DNA of 49,570 nt from an uncultured Rhodospirillales bacterium (GCA_903927465.1 CAIYMY010000004.1:1-49570); one strand, 5' to 3'; positions 1 to 8,632 are shown, numbered from the stretch's first letter. The notes: generated from the letters alone by a model not told the origin. Numbers and translations are program-made.

Positions 1-119
1 ACATGGCTATGAACATGATCCGCAACGCAGACGACAAACACAGCCTCAAAGTCAGAAGAAAAAAAGCCGCTCTGAACATAGATTATCTGGGCTCATTACT
101 GTTCAAACCTCAGCAGTAA
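1..119 (+). pseudogene. C-terminal end of an ISAs1-type transposase (runs off left edge)
   Basis: An open frame enters from the left edge and stops at TAA 117-119. The readable tail contains MIRNADDKHSLKVRRKKA and ends shortly after an IDYL motif. This resembles the C-terminus of ISAs1-family transposases, in which an N-x-hydrophobic-R stretch is followed by a basic K/R run and a final D-Y-L. Only 38 residues are visible, so it cannot be said whether the element is complete to the left. The motif GCGATTCCCCTG at 129-140 might be its end, because ISAs1-like ends often start CAGGG, but this is not established. Confidence 0.45.
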
Positions 120-463
120 GCCTTTCAAGCGATTCCCCTGCAAGTCTGGAATTGATGATCTAGCTCAGTAGCAGGCGCTCTGCGCAGCGGTTGGGTAGGT
201 CTCATGCGCTGAATTGGACGCGCGCCACTATGCGTCATTGGATTTGACGTGCTTCCCTGATTAAGGCGCATCACCCCGGCCGGTTCCGGTGCAGAGAAGC
301 CACGATCCATATGGAACGGGAAGGCGCCTGAAGTTCCACCATCCCGAGTTTTGGGGTAACTCCAGACGTCTCCACGATTTCACAGCTAAATGGGTTGTTC
401 ATAAGCATCTCGCCTCGAATCCCGTCCGCCCATGACAGACCGGATTGCCAAGCCCCTTCGGTC
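120..463. other. Gene-free stretch between transposase tail and ABC operon
   Basis: About 340 bases hold no convincing coding region on either strand. The short reading frames here lack ribosome binding sites and recognisable protein motifs. The stretch probably contains the right end of the insertion sequence and upstream DNA of the transporter operon. No tRNA or clear terminator is visible. Confidence 0.5.
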
Positions 464-496
464 TTGCCAAAACACTGTCACAAAAGCGTCACAAAT
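464..496 (+). promoter_or_regulatory. Pho-box-like direct repeats
   Basis: Two adjacent 11-bp repeats, CTGTCACAAAA (475-485) and GCGTCACAAAT (486-496), match the known PhoB binding pattern of TGTCA-type half sites every 11 bp. A weaker third copy (7 of 11 matches) lies at 464-474. They sit just upstream of a binding-protein gene and suggest phosphate-starvation control. The box ends only 16 bases before the ATG at 513, which is close for an activated Pho promoter, so the mechanism or the start of the transcript is uncertain. Confidence 0.5.
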
Positions 497-512
497 TGGG
501 AGGGAGCTTACG

Positions 513-1544
513 ATGTTCACCAGAAAATTGGCTTTGGCGGCGATGGCGCTGGGGGTGCTCGGTTTCGGGCAATCCGCGCAGGGGCAGGGCGCGCTGAATT
601 TATATTGCTCGGTACAGAATGAATGGTGCCAGGCGATTATAACCAATTTTCAGCGCGATACGAGCATTCGGGTGAATATGACGCAGCGTGGCTCGGGCGA
701 GAGCCTGGCAGCCATTCGGGCCGAGGCGCAGAACCCGCGCGCCGATGTCTGGTTTGGCGGTACGGGGGACCCGCATCTGGCGGCGGGCGAGGAAAACCTG
801 ACCCAGGCTTATGAAAGCCCGAATAATGTCCAATTGCAGCCCTGGGCGCTGACGCAATGGCGCCAATCCCAACAACGCGCCATTGGCATTTATGCAGGTG
901 CGATCGGCTTTGGCATCAATACGGAATTGCTGGCCCGCAAGAACATCGCGCCGCCCGCCTGCTGGGCAGATTTGCTGGATGCGCGCTTCAAGGGCGAAAT
1001 CCAGATGGCCAATCCAAATTCATCGGGCACGGCCTATGTGGTGATTGCGACGCTTGTGCAGTTGATGGGTGAAGACCCGGCCTTTGATTATCTGCGTCGC
1101 CTGCACCCGAACATCAACGCCTATGCGCGTTCTGGCACGGGCCCCATCAAGGCCGTGGCGCGTGGCGAAACGGGTTTGTCGCTTTCCTTCGTGCATGACG
1201 CGGTAACGGAACGGAATGCCGGCTTCCCCGTGGCCTATGCGACCCCTTGCGAAGGCACCGGCTATGAAATTGGTTCCATGTCCATCATTCGTGGCGCGCG
1301 CAACCTGCCGCAGGCGCGGCGCTTCTATGATTGGACCTTGACCGAAGGGGCGCAGCGCCTTGGCTTTGAAGCCGGCGGGCAATTGCAAACCCCGTCCAAC
1401 CGCGCGGCACCCTTGCCGCCCAATGCGCCTGACCTTTCGAAAATTCGCCTGATTGACTATGATTTCGCAAAGTTTGGCCAGGCCGCTGAACGGCGCCGGC
1501 TGATTGCGCGCTGGGATCGCGACATCGGCGCCCTGCCGCGCTGA
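513..1544 (+). CDS. ABC transporter periplasmic substrate-binding protein (iron(III)/2-aminoethylphosphonate type)
   Basis: Extracellular solute-binding protein of 343 residues that captures a ligand in the periplasm for the permease and ATPase encoded next. Residues 1-25 form a signal peptide (KLALAAMALGVLGF then AQGQG). The mature start LNLYCSVQNEWCQAI, the central GTAYV segment and the C-terminal LIDYDFAKFG followed by an RRRLIARW run are typical of the AfuA/FbpA-like family, which includes iron(III) and 2-aminoethylphosphonate binders. The ATG at 513 is preferred over an in-frame ATG at 432 because it follows GGGAGGGAG (498-506) and gives a proper signal peptide. The Pho-box-like repeat upstream and the phosphonate gene downstream favour a phosphonate ligand, but the ligand cannot be read from sequence. 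Confidence 0.85.
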   Translation: MFTRKLALAAMALGVLGFGQSAQGQGALNLYCSVQNEWCQAIITNFQRDTSIRVNMTQRGSGESLAAIRAEAQNPRADVWFGGTGDPHLAAGEENLTQAYESPNNVQLQPWALTQWRQSQQRAIGIYAGAIGFGINTELLARKNIAPPACWADLLDARFKGEIQMANPNSSGTAYVVIATLVQLMGEDPAFDYLRRLHPNINAYARSGTGPIKAVARGETGLSLSFVHDAVTERNAGFPVAYATPCEGTGYEIGSMSIIRGARNLPQARRFYDWTLTEGAQRLGFEAGGQLQTPSNRAAPLPPNAPDLSKIRLIDYDFAKFGQAAERRRLIARWDRDIGALPR

Positions 1545-1564
1545 AGCAACGGGAACCCTGCGCC

Positions 1565-2449
1565 ATGAAAAAGCCCCTTCGCCTGCTGGCTGGCCTTGCG
1601 GCCCTGGCCTTGTCTGCCCTGGCCTACGCCATTGCGCTGCCCTGGGCGTTGCTGACGATCACTGTCTATACCATGGCGCTGGCTGGTGGTTTCGTGCGAG
1701 TCTGGGGGCGGGATTGGACGCCCACACTTTCCCATTTCAAGCGCGCCTTTGCCTTGGAATGGAGCGCCAGCGGCGCGCTGATCTTGTCAGGCGGCGCCTG
1801 GCATTCGCTCTTTACCACCATCAAGCTTGCTGCCATTGCCGCACCTATCACGGCAGCGCTTGGCTTACTCGCGGCCTGGGTGCTTTCACGCCAGCGTTTT
1901 TTCGGGCGTACTGCCTTGGAATTCGCGCTGATGCTGACCTTCGCCGTGCCAGGCACGGTGATCGGCGTTGCCTATATCCTGACCTATAATCTACCGCCGC
2001 TTGAAATCACCGGCACAGCGATGATCCTGGTCGCCTGCTTTGTCTTCCGCAATTTGCCGGTTGGTGTGCGTTCCGGCGTTGCCGCCATGAGCCAATTGGA
2101 CAAATCCCTGGATGAGGCTGCAGTGACGCTGCGCGCTTCAACTTTCAGAAGTCTTCGCACCGTGGTGCTGCCGCTGCTGAAGCCCGCTATTGTCACCGCG
2201 CTGGTCTATGCGTTTGTGCGCGCCATGACGACGGTCTCCGCGGTAATCTTTCTGGTATCGGCGCAGTATGAAATGGCGACGGTCTTCATCATCAATCGTG
2301 TCATTAATGGCGATTACGGGCTTGCCATTGCCTATTCCAGCGCGCTCATTGTGCTGATGATGGCGGCGATCGGCTTGATCAATCTGCTGGTCGGCAGCCG
2401 GCGCCTGGGCCGGCGCCAGGCCACCGCACCGATAGGGGGACGCGCTTAA
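1565..2449 (+). CDS. ABC transporter permease, half-size (AfuB/PhnV-like C-terminal half)
   Basis: Inner-membrane permease of 294 residues. It has an N-terminal membrane segment (about 7-45), a long loop, then a five-helix core with the EAA loop at about 183-207 (DEAAVTLRASTFRSLRTVVL and a following LLKP), which contacts the ATPase. Family members beside this type of binding protein are usually about 500-560 residues with two fused permease halves. This one matches only the second half, starts 20 bases after the binding-protein stop, and leaves no room for the first half. It may act as a homodimer or be a product of deletion. Its stop overlaps the next gene's ATG (TAATG), so the two are translationally coupled. 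Confidence 0.85.
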   Translation: MKKPLRLLAGLAALALSALAYAIALPWALLTITVYTMALAGGFVRVWGRDWTPTLSHFKRAFALEWSASGALILSGGAWHSLFTTIKLAAIAAPITAALGLLAAWVLSRQRFFGRTALEFALMLTFAVPGTVIGVAYILTYNLPPLEITGTAMILVACFVFRNLPVGVRSGVAAMSQLDKSLDEAAVTLRASTFRSLRTVVLPLLKPAIVTALVYAFVRAMTTVSAVIFLVSAQYEMATVFIINRVINGDYGLAIAYSSALIVLMMAAIGLINLLVGSRRLGRRQATAPIGGRA

Positions 2450-3504
2450 TGACCCATAAGGCCGCCGAGGTCCGGCTTGAAGGCATTGCCAAGCGCTATG
2501 GCAAAGTTGAGGCGGTGAAGCCGCTTGATCTTGTCATTGAAGGCGGCACGCTTGTGACCTTGCTTGGCCCATCGGGCTGCGGGAAGACAACGCTGCTTCG
2601 CATGATCGCCGGCCTGGAACAGCCAAGCGCCGGGCGCCTGTTCATTGGCGCGCGGGATGTGACGCTGCTTTCCGCGGGCGAACGCAATGTCTCCATGGTG
2701 TTTCAAAGCTATGCGCTGTTTCCGCATATGAATGTGCTGGAGAATGTATCCTATGGCCTGATTTCCTCAGGCTTCAACAAGCGTGACGCCGCGACGCGGG
2801 CCGAAGCTGCCTTGGAAACCGTGGGTCTGCGTGGTTATGGCGCAAGGCTGCCTTCGGAAATGTCTGGTGGGCAGCAGCAACGAGTGGCGGTGGCGCGCGC
2901 GCTGGTCTTAGAGCCGGCGGTGCTGCTGTTTGATGAACCGCTTTCCAATCTGGACACCCGGCTCCGGCGCAGCATGCGCGAGGAAATCCGTGCCCTGCAA
3001 CAGCGCCTTGGCCTGACCGTAGTGTATGTCACGCATGATCAGGCGGAAGCGCTGGCGGTTTCCGACAAGATTGTGGTGATGCGCAACGCCGAAATCGCGC
3101 AAAGCGGCACGCCGGAGGCGCTTTACGCGAGCCCCGAGAATGCCTTTGTCGCGACCTTCATGGGGGAAGCGAACCACGTACGTGGCAGTATCGAAATAAT
3201 CACCGGTGACGCGGCGCAGGTGGCGCTTAATGCGCTGACGCTTACCTTGCCCCATCGCGGCTTGGGGACTGGGCCATGTGATGTGGTGATCCGGCCTGAG
3301 GCAATCCGGCTTTCGGATAGCGGCCCCGGCATCACGGGTCAGATCGCGCGTGCAACCTATATGGGCGCGCATACGGAATACCTTATCACCACTCCCCTTG
3401 GGGAGCTTTTCGCCATCCATCCTGACCGGCTTTATCGTCGTCGCGCCGGCAGCGCGGTTATGGTCACGCTGGACCCGGAAGGGGTGGTTCTGGTCCGACC
3501 ATGA
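2449..3504 (+). CDS. ABC transporter ATP-binding protein (iron/2-aminoethylphosphonate/polyamine class)
   Basis: Cytoplasmic ATPase of 351 residues that drives the importer encoded upstream. Visible motifs are Walker A GPSGCGKT (40-47), Q-loop VFQSYALFPHMNV (84-96), signature MSGGQ (138-142), Walker B LLFDEP (159-164) and the switch histidine in VYVTHDQAEAL. The roughly 110-residue C-terminal extension looks like a TOBE domain, as in PotA/FbpC-type ATPases. The start codon overlaps the permease stop. All catalytic motifs are intact. Confidence 0.93.
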   Translation: MTHKAAEVRLEGIAKRYGKVEAVKPLDLVIEGGTLVTLLGPSGCGKTTLLRMIAGLEQPSAGRLFIGARDVTLLSAGERNVSMVFQSYALFPHMNVLENVSYGLISSGFNKRDAATRAEAALETVGLRGYGARLPSEMSGGQQQRVAVARALVLEPAVLLFDEPLSNLDTRLRRSMREEIRALQQRLGLTVVYVTHDQAEALAVSDKIVVMRNAEIAQSGTPEALYASPENAFVATFMGEANHVRGSIEIITGDAAQVALNALTLTLPHRGLGTGPCDVVIRPEAIRLSDSGPGITGQIARATYMGAHTEYLITTPLGELFAIHPDRLYRRRAGSAVMVTLDPEGVVLVRP

Positions 3505-3578
3505 TCAAAACCTTGCGACGTGCGATCAAAGCCGCCAAATCACCACGCAATACAAATCACCAGCATAGGGAGAGCACA

Positions 3579-3848
3579 ATGTTCCTTAAAAGCCTTGGCG
3601 CCATCGGCCTTGCCGCTGCGCTTGTCACAGCATTGGCTGGCGAGGCTGCCGCGCAAACGCCTTGCCCCTTCCGCGGTTCCTTGGATGAGGCCTATTGCGA
3701 TGCCAATCGCGACATGGTGGCTGATGCGCCCGCGGATCCAGCGCGCCAGCGTGACCCCTCCACGCTGGTTTTTGCCTATACGCCGGTGGAAGACCCAGCG
3801 CTTTACGCCACGCAATTCCGGCCGCTGCTGACCGATGTCGATCTCTGA
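3579..3848 (+). pseudogene. phnD: Truncated phosphate/phosphonate ABC transporter binding protein (PhnD family), 5' fragment
   Basis: Only 89 codons remain of a gene family normally around 300 residues long. Residues 1-25 are a signal peptide (SLGAIGLAAALVTALAG, cleavage after AAA-Q). They are followed by a PhnD-type N-terminus: FRGSLDEAYCDANRDMVADA, then DPSTLVFAYTPVEDP and YATQFRPLL. Family members continue for some 200 residues beyond this point. Here the reading frame departs from the family after about LLT and stops at 3848, inside the start of the methyltransferase gene. AGGGAGAG (3567-3574) precedes the ATG. The defence island therefore appears to have replaced the rest of phnD. No C-terminal remnant was found anywhere in the window. 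Confidence 0.85.
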
Positions 3849-6800
3849 TCCCAATTCCGAATGGCTCGGTCATCTTCAGCCAGTCGGCCTGGTCGTTGCG
3901 CTATCGGTGCTATCACGACACGGCCTTGTTCCCGAAGAGCAAGGCCGCGCCGATACTGAAGCGGCGACCAGGTTTCTAGCTGAAAGCGACCACGGTCCCG
4001 CCTTGGCTGACCCCTGGGCGTTCTTTTCGCAGATCCTTGGCTGGCGCCCGGCCCAGGTGGCGGGCGCTCCTGGCGGTCCGCCGCTACCGGAGGACCTCTC
4101 GGCGTGGCTACCCGAAAGCGAGACGCGGCTTGCACCGAATTGGGCCGTCAAGTCACCAGATGGCGGTTGGCAATTGCTCATCCGCCTTGAAGCACCCGGC
4201 GTGGCGCCTGATGCCCGCGGTGCGCTGGATGGCTGGGAGGCGACGCCCCATCAGCGGCTTGAACGCCTGCTGCGCGAAATTGGCGTTCAGACCGGGCTAC
4301 TTCTGACTGACAAAGAATTGCGCGTGGTGCATGCCCCACGCGGCGAAACGAGCGGCTGGCTCTCCTTTCCACTGCGATCTCTGCGCGGCGTTGCTGGGCG
4401 CCCCATGCTGGGTGCGCTCAAGCTGCTGCTTTCCTCCTTCAGGCTTCATAATGACGCGGCAGACCGTCGCCTGCCCGCGCTGCTCAAGGCAAGCAGGGAC
4501 GCGCAGGCGGAGGTCTCTACCAAGCTCGCCTCCCAAGTGCTGGGTGCCCTGCATGAGTTGCTGCGCGGCCTCCATGCCGCCGACCCTGAGCGCCTCGGGC
4601 GGCTCGCAACGCAAAGGCCGGCACATCTTTATGAGGGGCTGCTAACCGTACTGCTGCGGCTGGTCTTCCTTCTCTACGCCGAGGATCGGGACCTTGTGCC
4701 CTCGGTCACCGATGCGGAGGCACGGGCGCTCTATGACCAGGGCTATGGTGTGCGGGCCCTGCACGCGCGGCTGCTGGACGATCAAGCCCGCTACCCCGAC
4801 ACGATGGATGAACGGCGGGGCGCCTGGTCACAGCTGCTAGCGCTGTTTCGCCTTATCCATGGTGGCCATGCCTCAGGCTGGATCCGTGGCCGTGGTGGCA
4901 AGTTGTTCGACCCCGCTGAGTTCCCTTTTTTGCAGGGGCAGAACGATGCGGCTGACCGCCCCGCGCCGGCGGCGGTTTCGGATGGCTGCATTCTGCGGAT
5001 ACTCGATGGGCTGCTGACTTTGGACGGAGAGCGGCTGTCTTACCGGACGCTCGATGTCGAGCAGATCGGCAGCGTTTATGAAACCGTGATGGGCTTCACC
5101 GTCCTGGCGCTGCCGGGCCCGGCCTTAGCCATTCGCGCCGGCAAGAACAATCGCACGCCGGTCTTCCTCGACCTTACCGCTCTAGCAGCAAAGAAGGGAG
5201 CTGATCGGGCGAAGTTCCTCAAGGAGGAAGCCGACCGTAGCCAGCTACCAGCTAGGGTTGCCCAGGCGCTTTCCGCGGCGACGACAGCCGCTGAGGTGGC
5301 AGAAACGCTGCGTACAATCGTGGACGAGCGCGGCAGTCCAGGCGCCTACACCGCTCCTCCCGGCACGCCGCTGCTGCAACCGACTGATGAGCGGCGGCGC
5401 ACCGGCAGCCACTACACGCCGCGCAGCCTGACCGAACCGATCGTCCGCCACGCGTTGGAGCCAGCCTTCGAAGGCATCGGCGAGGATGCGCGGCCAGAGG
5501 AGGTTCTGTCACTGAAGGTATGTGACCCGGCCATGGGCTCTGGAGCCTTCCTGGTGGAGGCCTGCCGGCAATTGGCAGCCCGGCTGGTCAGGGCTTGGAC
5601 TAAGCATCCCGGCACACGGCCGGAGATTCCGCCGGATGAGGATGAAGATCTGCTGGCGCGCCGTTTGGTGGCGCAGCGCTGCCTCTATGGCGCGGACAAG
5701 AACCCCATGGCGACCGATTTGGCGCGCCTATCGCTATGGTTGGCTACGCTGGCGCGGGACCATGAATTCACCTTCCTCGACCATGCGCTAAAGACGGGCG
5801 ACAGCCTGGTTGGCCTGACGCGTTCACAGATTGGCGCAATGACCTGGGGCGATGACAGGCAGGACAGCGCGATGTCGGGCTTTGTGCGCGCGCGGGTGGC
5901 GGAAGCAGTGCAGGCGCGCGCTGAAATCCGCGATGCCCCGGATGATGTGGCGCGGGCGATCCAGGAAGCCCGGCACCGCGTATTGGAAGGGCGCATGGCG
6001 GATGTGCGGGCATTGGGCGATGCCGTGTTGGCTTGCTTCTTCGGCAATGAAAAGCCAAGGGCGCGGGAGGGTGCTAGGCAGCGCTTGGCGGTCATGCCGG
6101 GCGGGAATGATGCCATGTGGTCAGAGGTGCGGCGGCTGGCGGCGACGCTCGGCCACGGCGCCCACCCGATGCGGCCCTTCCATTGGGAGGTCGAGTTCCC
6201 CGAAGTCTTCACCGGTAACGCGCCGGGCTTCGATGCCATCGTCGGCAACCCACCCTTTGCCGGCAAGAATACGCTTATCAACAGCAATCGCGAATACTTC
6301 CTCGACTGGTTGCAAGCAATCCACGCGGGCGCGCATGGCAATGCGGACCTTGTGGCGCATTTCTTCCGCCGTGCCTTCGCGTTGTTGCGTTCCGGCGGGT
6401 GCCTGGGGCTGATTGCCACCAACACGGTTGGCCAGGGTGACACAAGGGAGTCCGGCCTACGCGCCGTGATCGCTGCGGGCGGCGCCATCGCGCGCGCCAC
6501 GCGCCGCCTACCCTGGCCGGGCGAGGCGGCGGTGGTGGTTTCGGTTGTGCATGTACGCAAGGGCGCGGTGGCGGCCCCGATATTGGACGAACGGCCAGTG
6601 CGGCGGATTTCGGCCTACCTTGTTGAGGGTGATCTGGATGCATCACCGGCATCGCTGGCCGCTAATGCCGGCACGGCATTCCAGGGCGCAATCTTGCTTG
6701 GCTTGGGCTTCACTTTCGATGACGAGGCAGCGGCGAAGGGCAAGGCAAGCCCGGTATCAGAGATGCACCGGCTGATCGCGAAGGACCCGCGCAATGCTGA

Positions 6801-7797
6801 GCGCATCTTCCCATATCTTGGCGGCGAGGAGGTGAACAACAGCCCGACCCATGCGCATCATCGCTGGTGCATTGACTTTAACGACTTTCCTTTGCAGCGT
6901 GACGCTGGCTTGCAGTCTTGGTTTCTCAACGAGGGTTCGGAGGCGTGTGACAAACGACGGAAGGAATGGCGCCGCGTTGGGATCGTGCCGGGCGATTACC
7001 CAGGACCAGTGGCAGCGGATTGGCCGGACCTGCTGGAGATTGTGGAGCGGTTGGTAAAGCCGGAGCGTAATCCGCAAAAGCGCGACGCGTTACGTAATCG
7101 CTGGTGGCAGTATGCAGAAAAGCGGCCAGGATTGCGCGCCGCCGCGGTAAGCCTCGAACATGTTCTCGTAGTCGCGCAAACATCTCCCCACACAAGTATT
7201 GCACGCATCGAGGTGGGCCAAATAGTGGGCCATACAGCCATTGTCTTCGCAACGAGCGCCTTTGCACTGTTTGGTACGCTTCAGTCGCGTGTACACGATG
7301 TCTGGACGCGAGCATTCGCTGCCTCCATGAAGGATGACCAGCGTTACTTGCCGTCAGATTGCTTTTCGACCTTCTCGCTTCCGTCACAAACCACTGGCTT
7401 GATGGCACTTGGCGAAGCTTACCTTACCCACCGTGCCTCTCTAATGGTTGCGCGCAACCACGGCCTAACCAAGACCTATAATCGCTTTCACGATGCTCAG
7501 GACAAAAGCCCCGATATTCTTCGCCTGCGGGAACTCCACCATGAACTCGATCTTGCGGTGTTGGGTGCCTATGGCTGGAATGACCTTGCGGCCGGTGCTG
7601 TCCCCGAGTTCCTCACCGAAGCCACGGAAGCCGAACACCGCTACCAGGGCCGCCTCTTCTGGCCTGCCGCCTTCCGCGAGGAGGTCCTCGCCCGCCTGCT
7701 AGACCTCAACCGCGCCCGGGCCGAGGAAGAGCGCCATCTTGGCCTCACGCGGTACCGGCAGGATGCCGATGACGACGTGGACGAAAGCGCCGAATAA
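3835..7797 (+). CDS. drmMI: DISARM class 1-like DNA adenine methyltransferase (Eco57I/DrmMI type)
   Basis: Large N6-adenine DNA methyltransferase of 1320 residues. The N-terminus (SDPNSEWLGHLQPVGLVVA, later LGW and GAPGGPPLP) is as I recall it for DISARM class 1 methylases. The SAM-binding motif I DPAMGSGAF is at 564-572 and the catalytic motif IV NPPF at 805-808. Between them is the Eco57I-like core with GADKNPMATDLARLSLWLATL. The C-terminal third is probably the target-recognition part. In DISARM this enzyme marks host DNA as self. The first possible start is 3835, since TGA at 3829-3831 lies just upstream in frame. No Shine-Dalgarno is visible there because the gene begins at the junction with phnD, so expression may be altered or a few residues lost. 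It overlaps the next gene by TAATG. Confidence 0.85.
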   Translation: MSISDPNSEWLGHLQPVGLVVALSVLSRHGLVPEEQGRADTEAATRFLAESDHGPALADPWAFFSQILGWRPAQVAGAPGGPPLPEDLSAWLPESETRLAPNWAVKSPDGGWQLLIRLEAPGVAPDARGALDGWEATPHQRLERLLREIGVQTGLLLTDKELRVVHAPRGETSGWLSFPLRSLRGVAGRPMLGALKLLLSSFRLHNDAADRRLPALLKASRDAQAEVSTKLASQVLGALHELLRGLHAADPERLGRLATQRPAHLYEGLLTVLLRLVFLLYAEDRDLVPSVTDAEARALYDQGYGVRALHARLLDDQARYPDTMDERRGAWSQLLALFRLIHGGHASGWIRGRGGKLFDPAEFPFLQGQNDAADRPAPAAVSDGCILRILDGLLTLDGERLSYRTLDVEQIGSVYETVMGFTVLALPGPALAIRAGKNNRTPVFLDLTALAAKKGADRAKFLKEEADRSQLPARVAQALSAATTAAEVAETLRTIVDERGSPGAYTAPPGTPLLQPTDERRRTGSHYTPRSLTEPIVRHALEPAFEGIGEDARPEEVLSLKVCDPAMGSGAFLVEACRQLAARLVRAWTKHPGTRPEIPPDEDEDLLARRLVAQRCLYGADKNPMATDLARLSLWLATLARDHEFTFLDHALKTGDSLVGLTRSQIGAMTWGDDRQDSAMSGFVRARVAEAVQARAEIRDAPDDVARAIQEARHRVLEGRMADVRALGDAVLACFFGNEKPRAREGARQRLAVMPGGNDAMWSEVRRLAATLGHGAHPMRPFHWEVEFPEVFTGNAPGFDAIVGNPPFAGKNTLINSNREYFLDWLQAIHAGAHGNADLVAHFFRRAFALLRSGGCLGLIATNTVGQGDTRESGLRAVIAAGGAIARATRRLPWPGEAAVVVSVVHVRKGAVAAPILDERPVRRISAYLVEGDLDASPASLAANAGTAFQGAILLGLGFTFDDEAAAKGKASPVSEMHRLIAKDPRNAERIFPYLGGEEVNNSPTHAHHRWCIDFNDFPLQRDAGLQSWFLNEGSEACDKRRKEWRRVGIVPGDYPGPVAADWPDLLEIVERLVKPERNPQKRDALRNRWWQYAEKRPGLRAAAVSLEHVLVVAQTSPHTSIARIEVGQIVGHTAIVFATSAFALFGTLQSRVHDVWTRAFAASMKDDQRYLPSDCFSTFSLPSQTTGLMALGEAYLTHRASLMVARNHGLTKTYNRFHDAQDKSPDILRLRELHHELDLAVLGAYGWNDLAAGAVPEFLTEATEAEHRYQGRLFWPAAFREEVLARLLDLNRARAEEERHLGLTRYRQDADDDVDESAE

Positions 7798-8507
7798 TGG
7801 GTCGGCGTGTAACCCTTTATCGTGGCATCCGGGCCAAGGCGGATCAGAAGGACGAAATCGTCAGAACGCATATGCAGGGCGAACTCGGCCCCTATGCTGG
7901 AAGTGGGTCAGTCTATTTATTTCATCGCCTGCCGGGAAATGAACGAACTCGGCTCGTCCAATTGGAGAATTTGACGCTGGAGATGACAAGGCCGCGTGAT
8001 ACCCCTGCGACCGGATGGATCTTCGCCTCAGGCGACCTATTGGGCGCCGAGCATTACGCGTTTCACCATGGCGGCCGCCTCAAGGCGTCGGAGGTGCCCC
8101 TCGTCATTGAGTTCCAGGTTGATCTCGATGCTCTGGTCGTTGATGGGCGGGACTGCCTCTATACGCTTTCCTACGGGCAGCATCTTCCCGCCGTACGCGC
8201 CGCGATTTTGTCCATCTATGGCCCTGCCTGCATCGGGATCATTCAACCAGCGACCGGCCGCGGTACGAGCGAAGCCACCGCGCGCGTTGACTTGGCATGT
8301 CAGGATCAAGCCGTTGTGCGGCATCACCTTGCCAATAAGGAAGTCGTGGCTGGACGCTCTGGCACCCTTTTTCGATCGTCGTTCATGCTGCGTCCCGCCG
8401 AAGCCGCCCCTATAGTCAAGGGGGTTTGGACCCCAGAGCCACAGCAGCCACGACCAGCCCCCGATCACGTCTTGGCCGACCTAGCGCGGGACATATTTCA
8501 ACGCTGA
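7797..8507 (+). CDS. Unrecognised 236-residue protein of the defence island
   Basis: The start ATG overlaps the methyltransferase stop (7795-7799), so it is coupled to that gene. No signal peptide or membrane segment is visible. The N-terminal TLYRGI (6-11) and a later segment GWIFASGDLLGAEHYAFHHG (73-92) loosely recall ADP-ribosyltransferase-like folds, where an L-Y-R-G strand is followed by a [FY]-x-S-[ST] element. A clear catalytic glutamate pair was not found, so this is only a hypothesis. Another notable segment is PLVIEFQVDLDALVVDG (101-117). The C-terminus is proline-rich, then helical. Position inside a DISARM locus suggests a defence or regulatory accessory role. Function unknown. 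Confidence 0.8.
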   Translation: MGRRVTLYRGIRAKADQKDEIVRTHMQGELGPYAGSGSVYLFHRLPGNERTRLVQLENLTLEMTRPRDTPATGWIFASGDLLGAEHYAFHHGGRLKASEVPLVIEFQVDLDALVVDGRDCLYTLSYGQHLPAVRAAILSIYGPACIGIIQPATGRGTSEATARVDLACQDQAVVRHHLANKEVVAGRSGTLFRSSFMLRPAEAAPIVKGVWTPEPQQPRPAPDHVLADLARDIFQR

Positions 8508-8555
8508 AAATGCGCTTGGCAGGCCTTTGCCCCGATCAGACGACCGGAAATAACC

Positions 8556-8602
8556 TTGCAAATTCTATTTTGCAATTTTTTCTTGCAAATATAATTTTGC
8601 AA
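8556..8602 (+). promoter_or_regulatory. Duplicated palindromic operator with embedded -10 box
   Basis: Four TTGCAA hexamers start at 8556, 8570, 8583 and 8597. They form two near-palindromes of about 20 bp, each bounded by a pair of TTGCAA, repeated at exactly 27 bp. The second half reads TTGCAAATATAATTTTGCAA. A perfect TATAAT lies at 8590-8595 inside the second palindrome. The segment is very AT-rich in a GC-rich neighbourhood and lies just upstream of the XRE regulator, which is the expected arrangement for autorepression by a dimeric HTH protein. Confidence 0.7.
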
Positions 8603-8632
8603 GAGTATAGGGCTCCGTCACCGGAGGTTCCC

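Noticed and set aside
5685-6560. 291-codon minus-strand open frame inside the methyltransferase
   Set aside because: Serine/arginine-rich shadow frame of the GC-rich methyltransferase gene; no ribosome binding site or recognisable domain.
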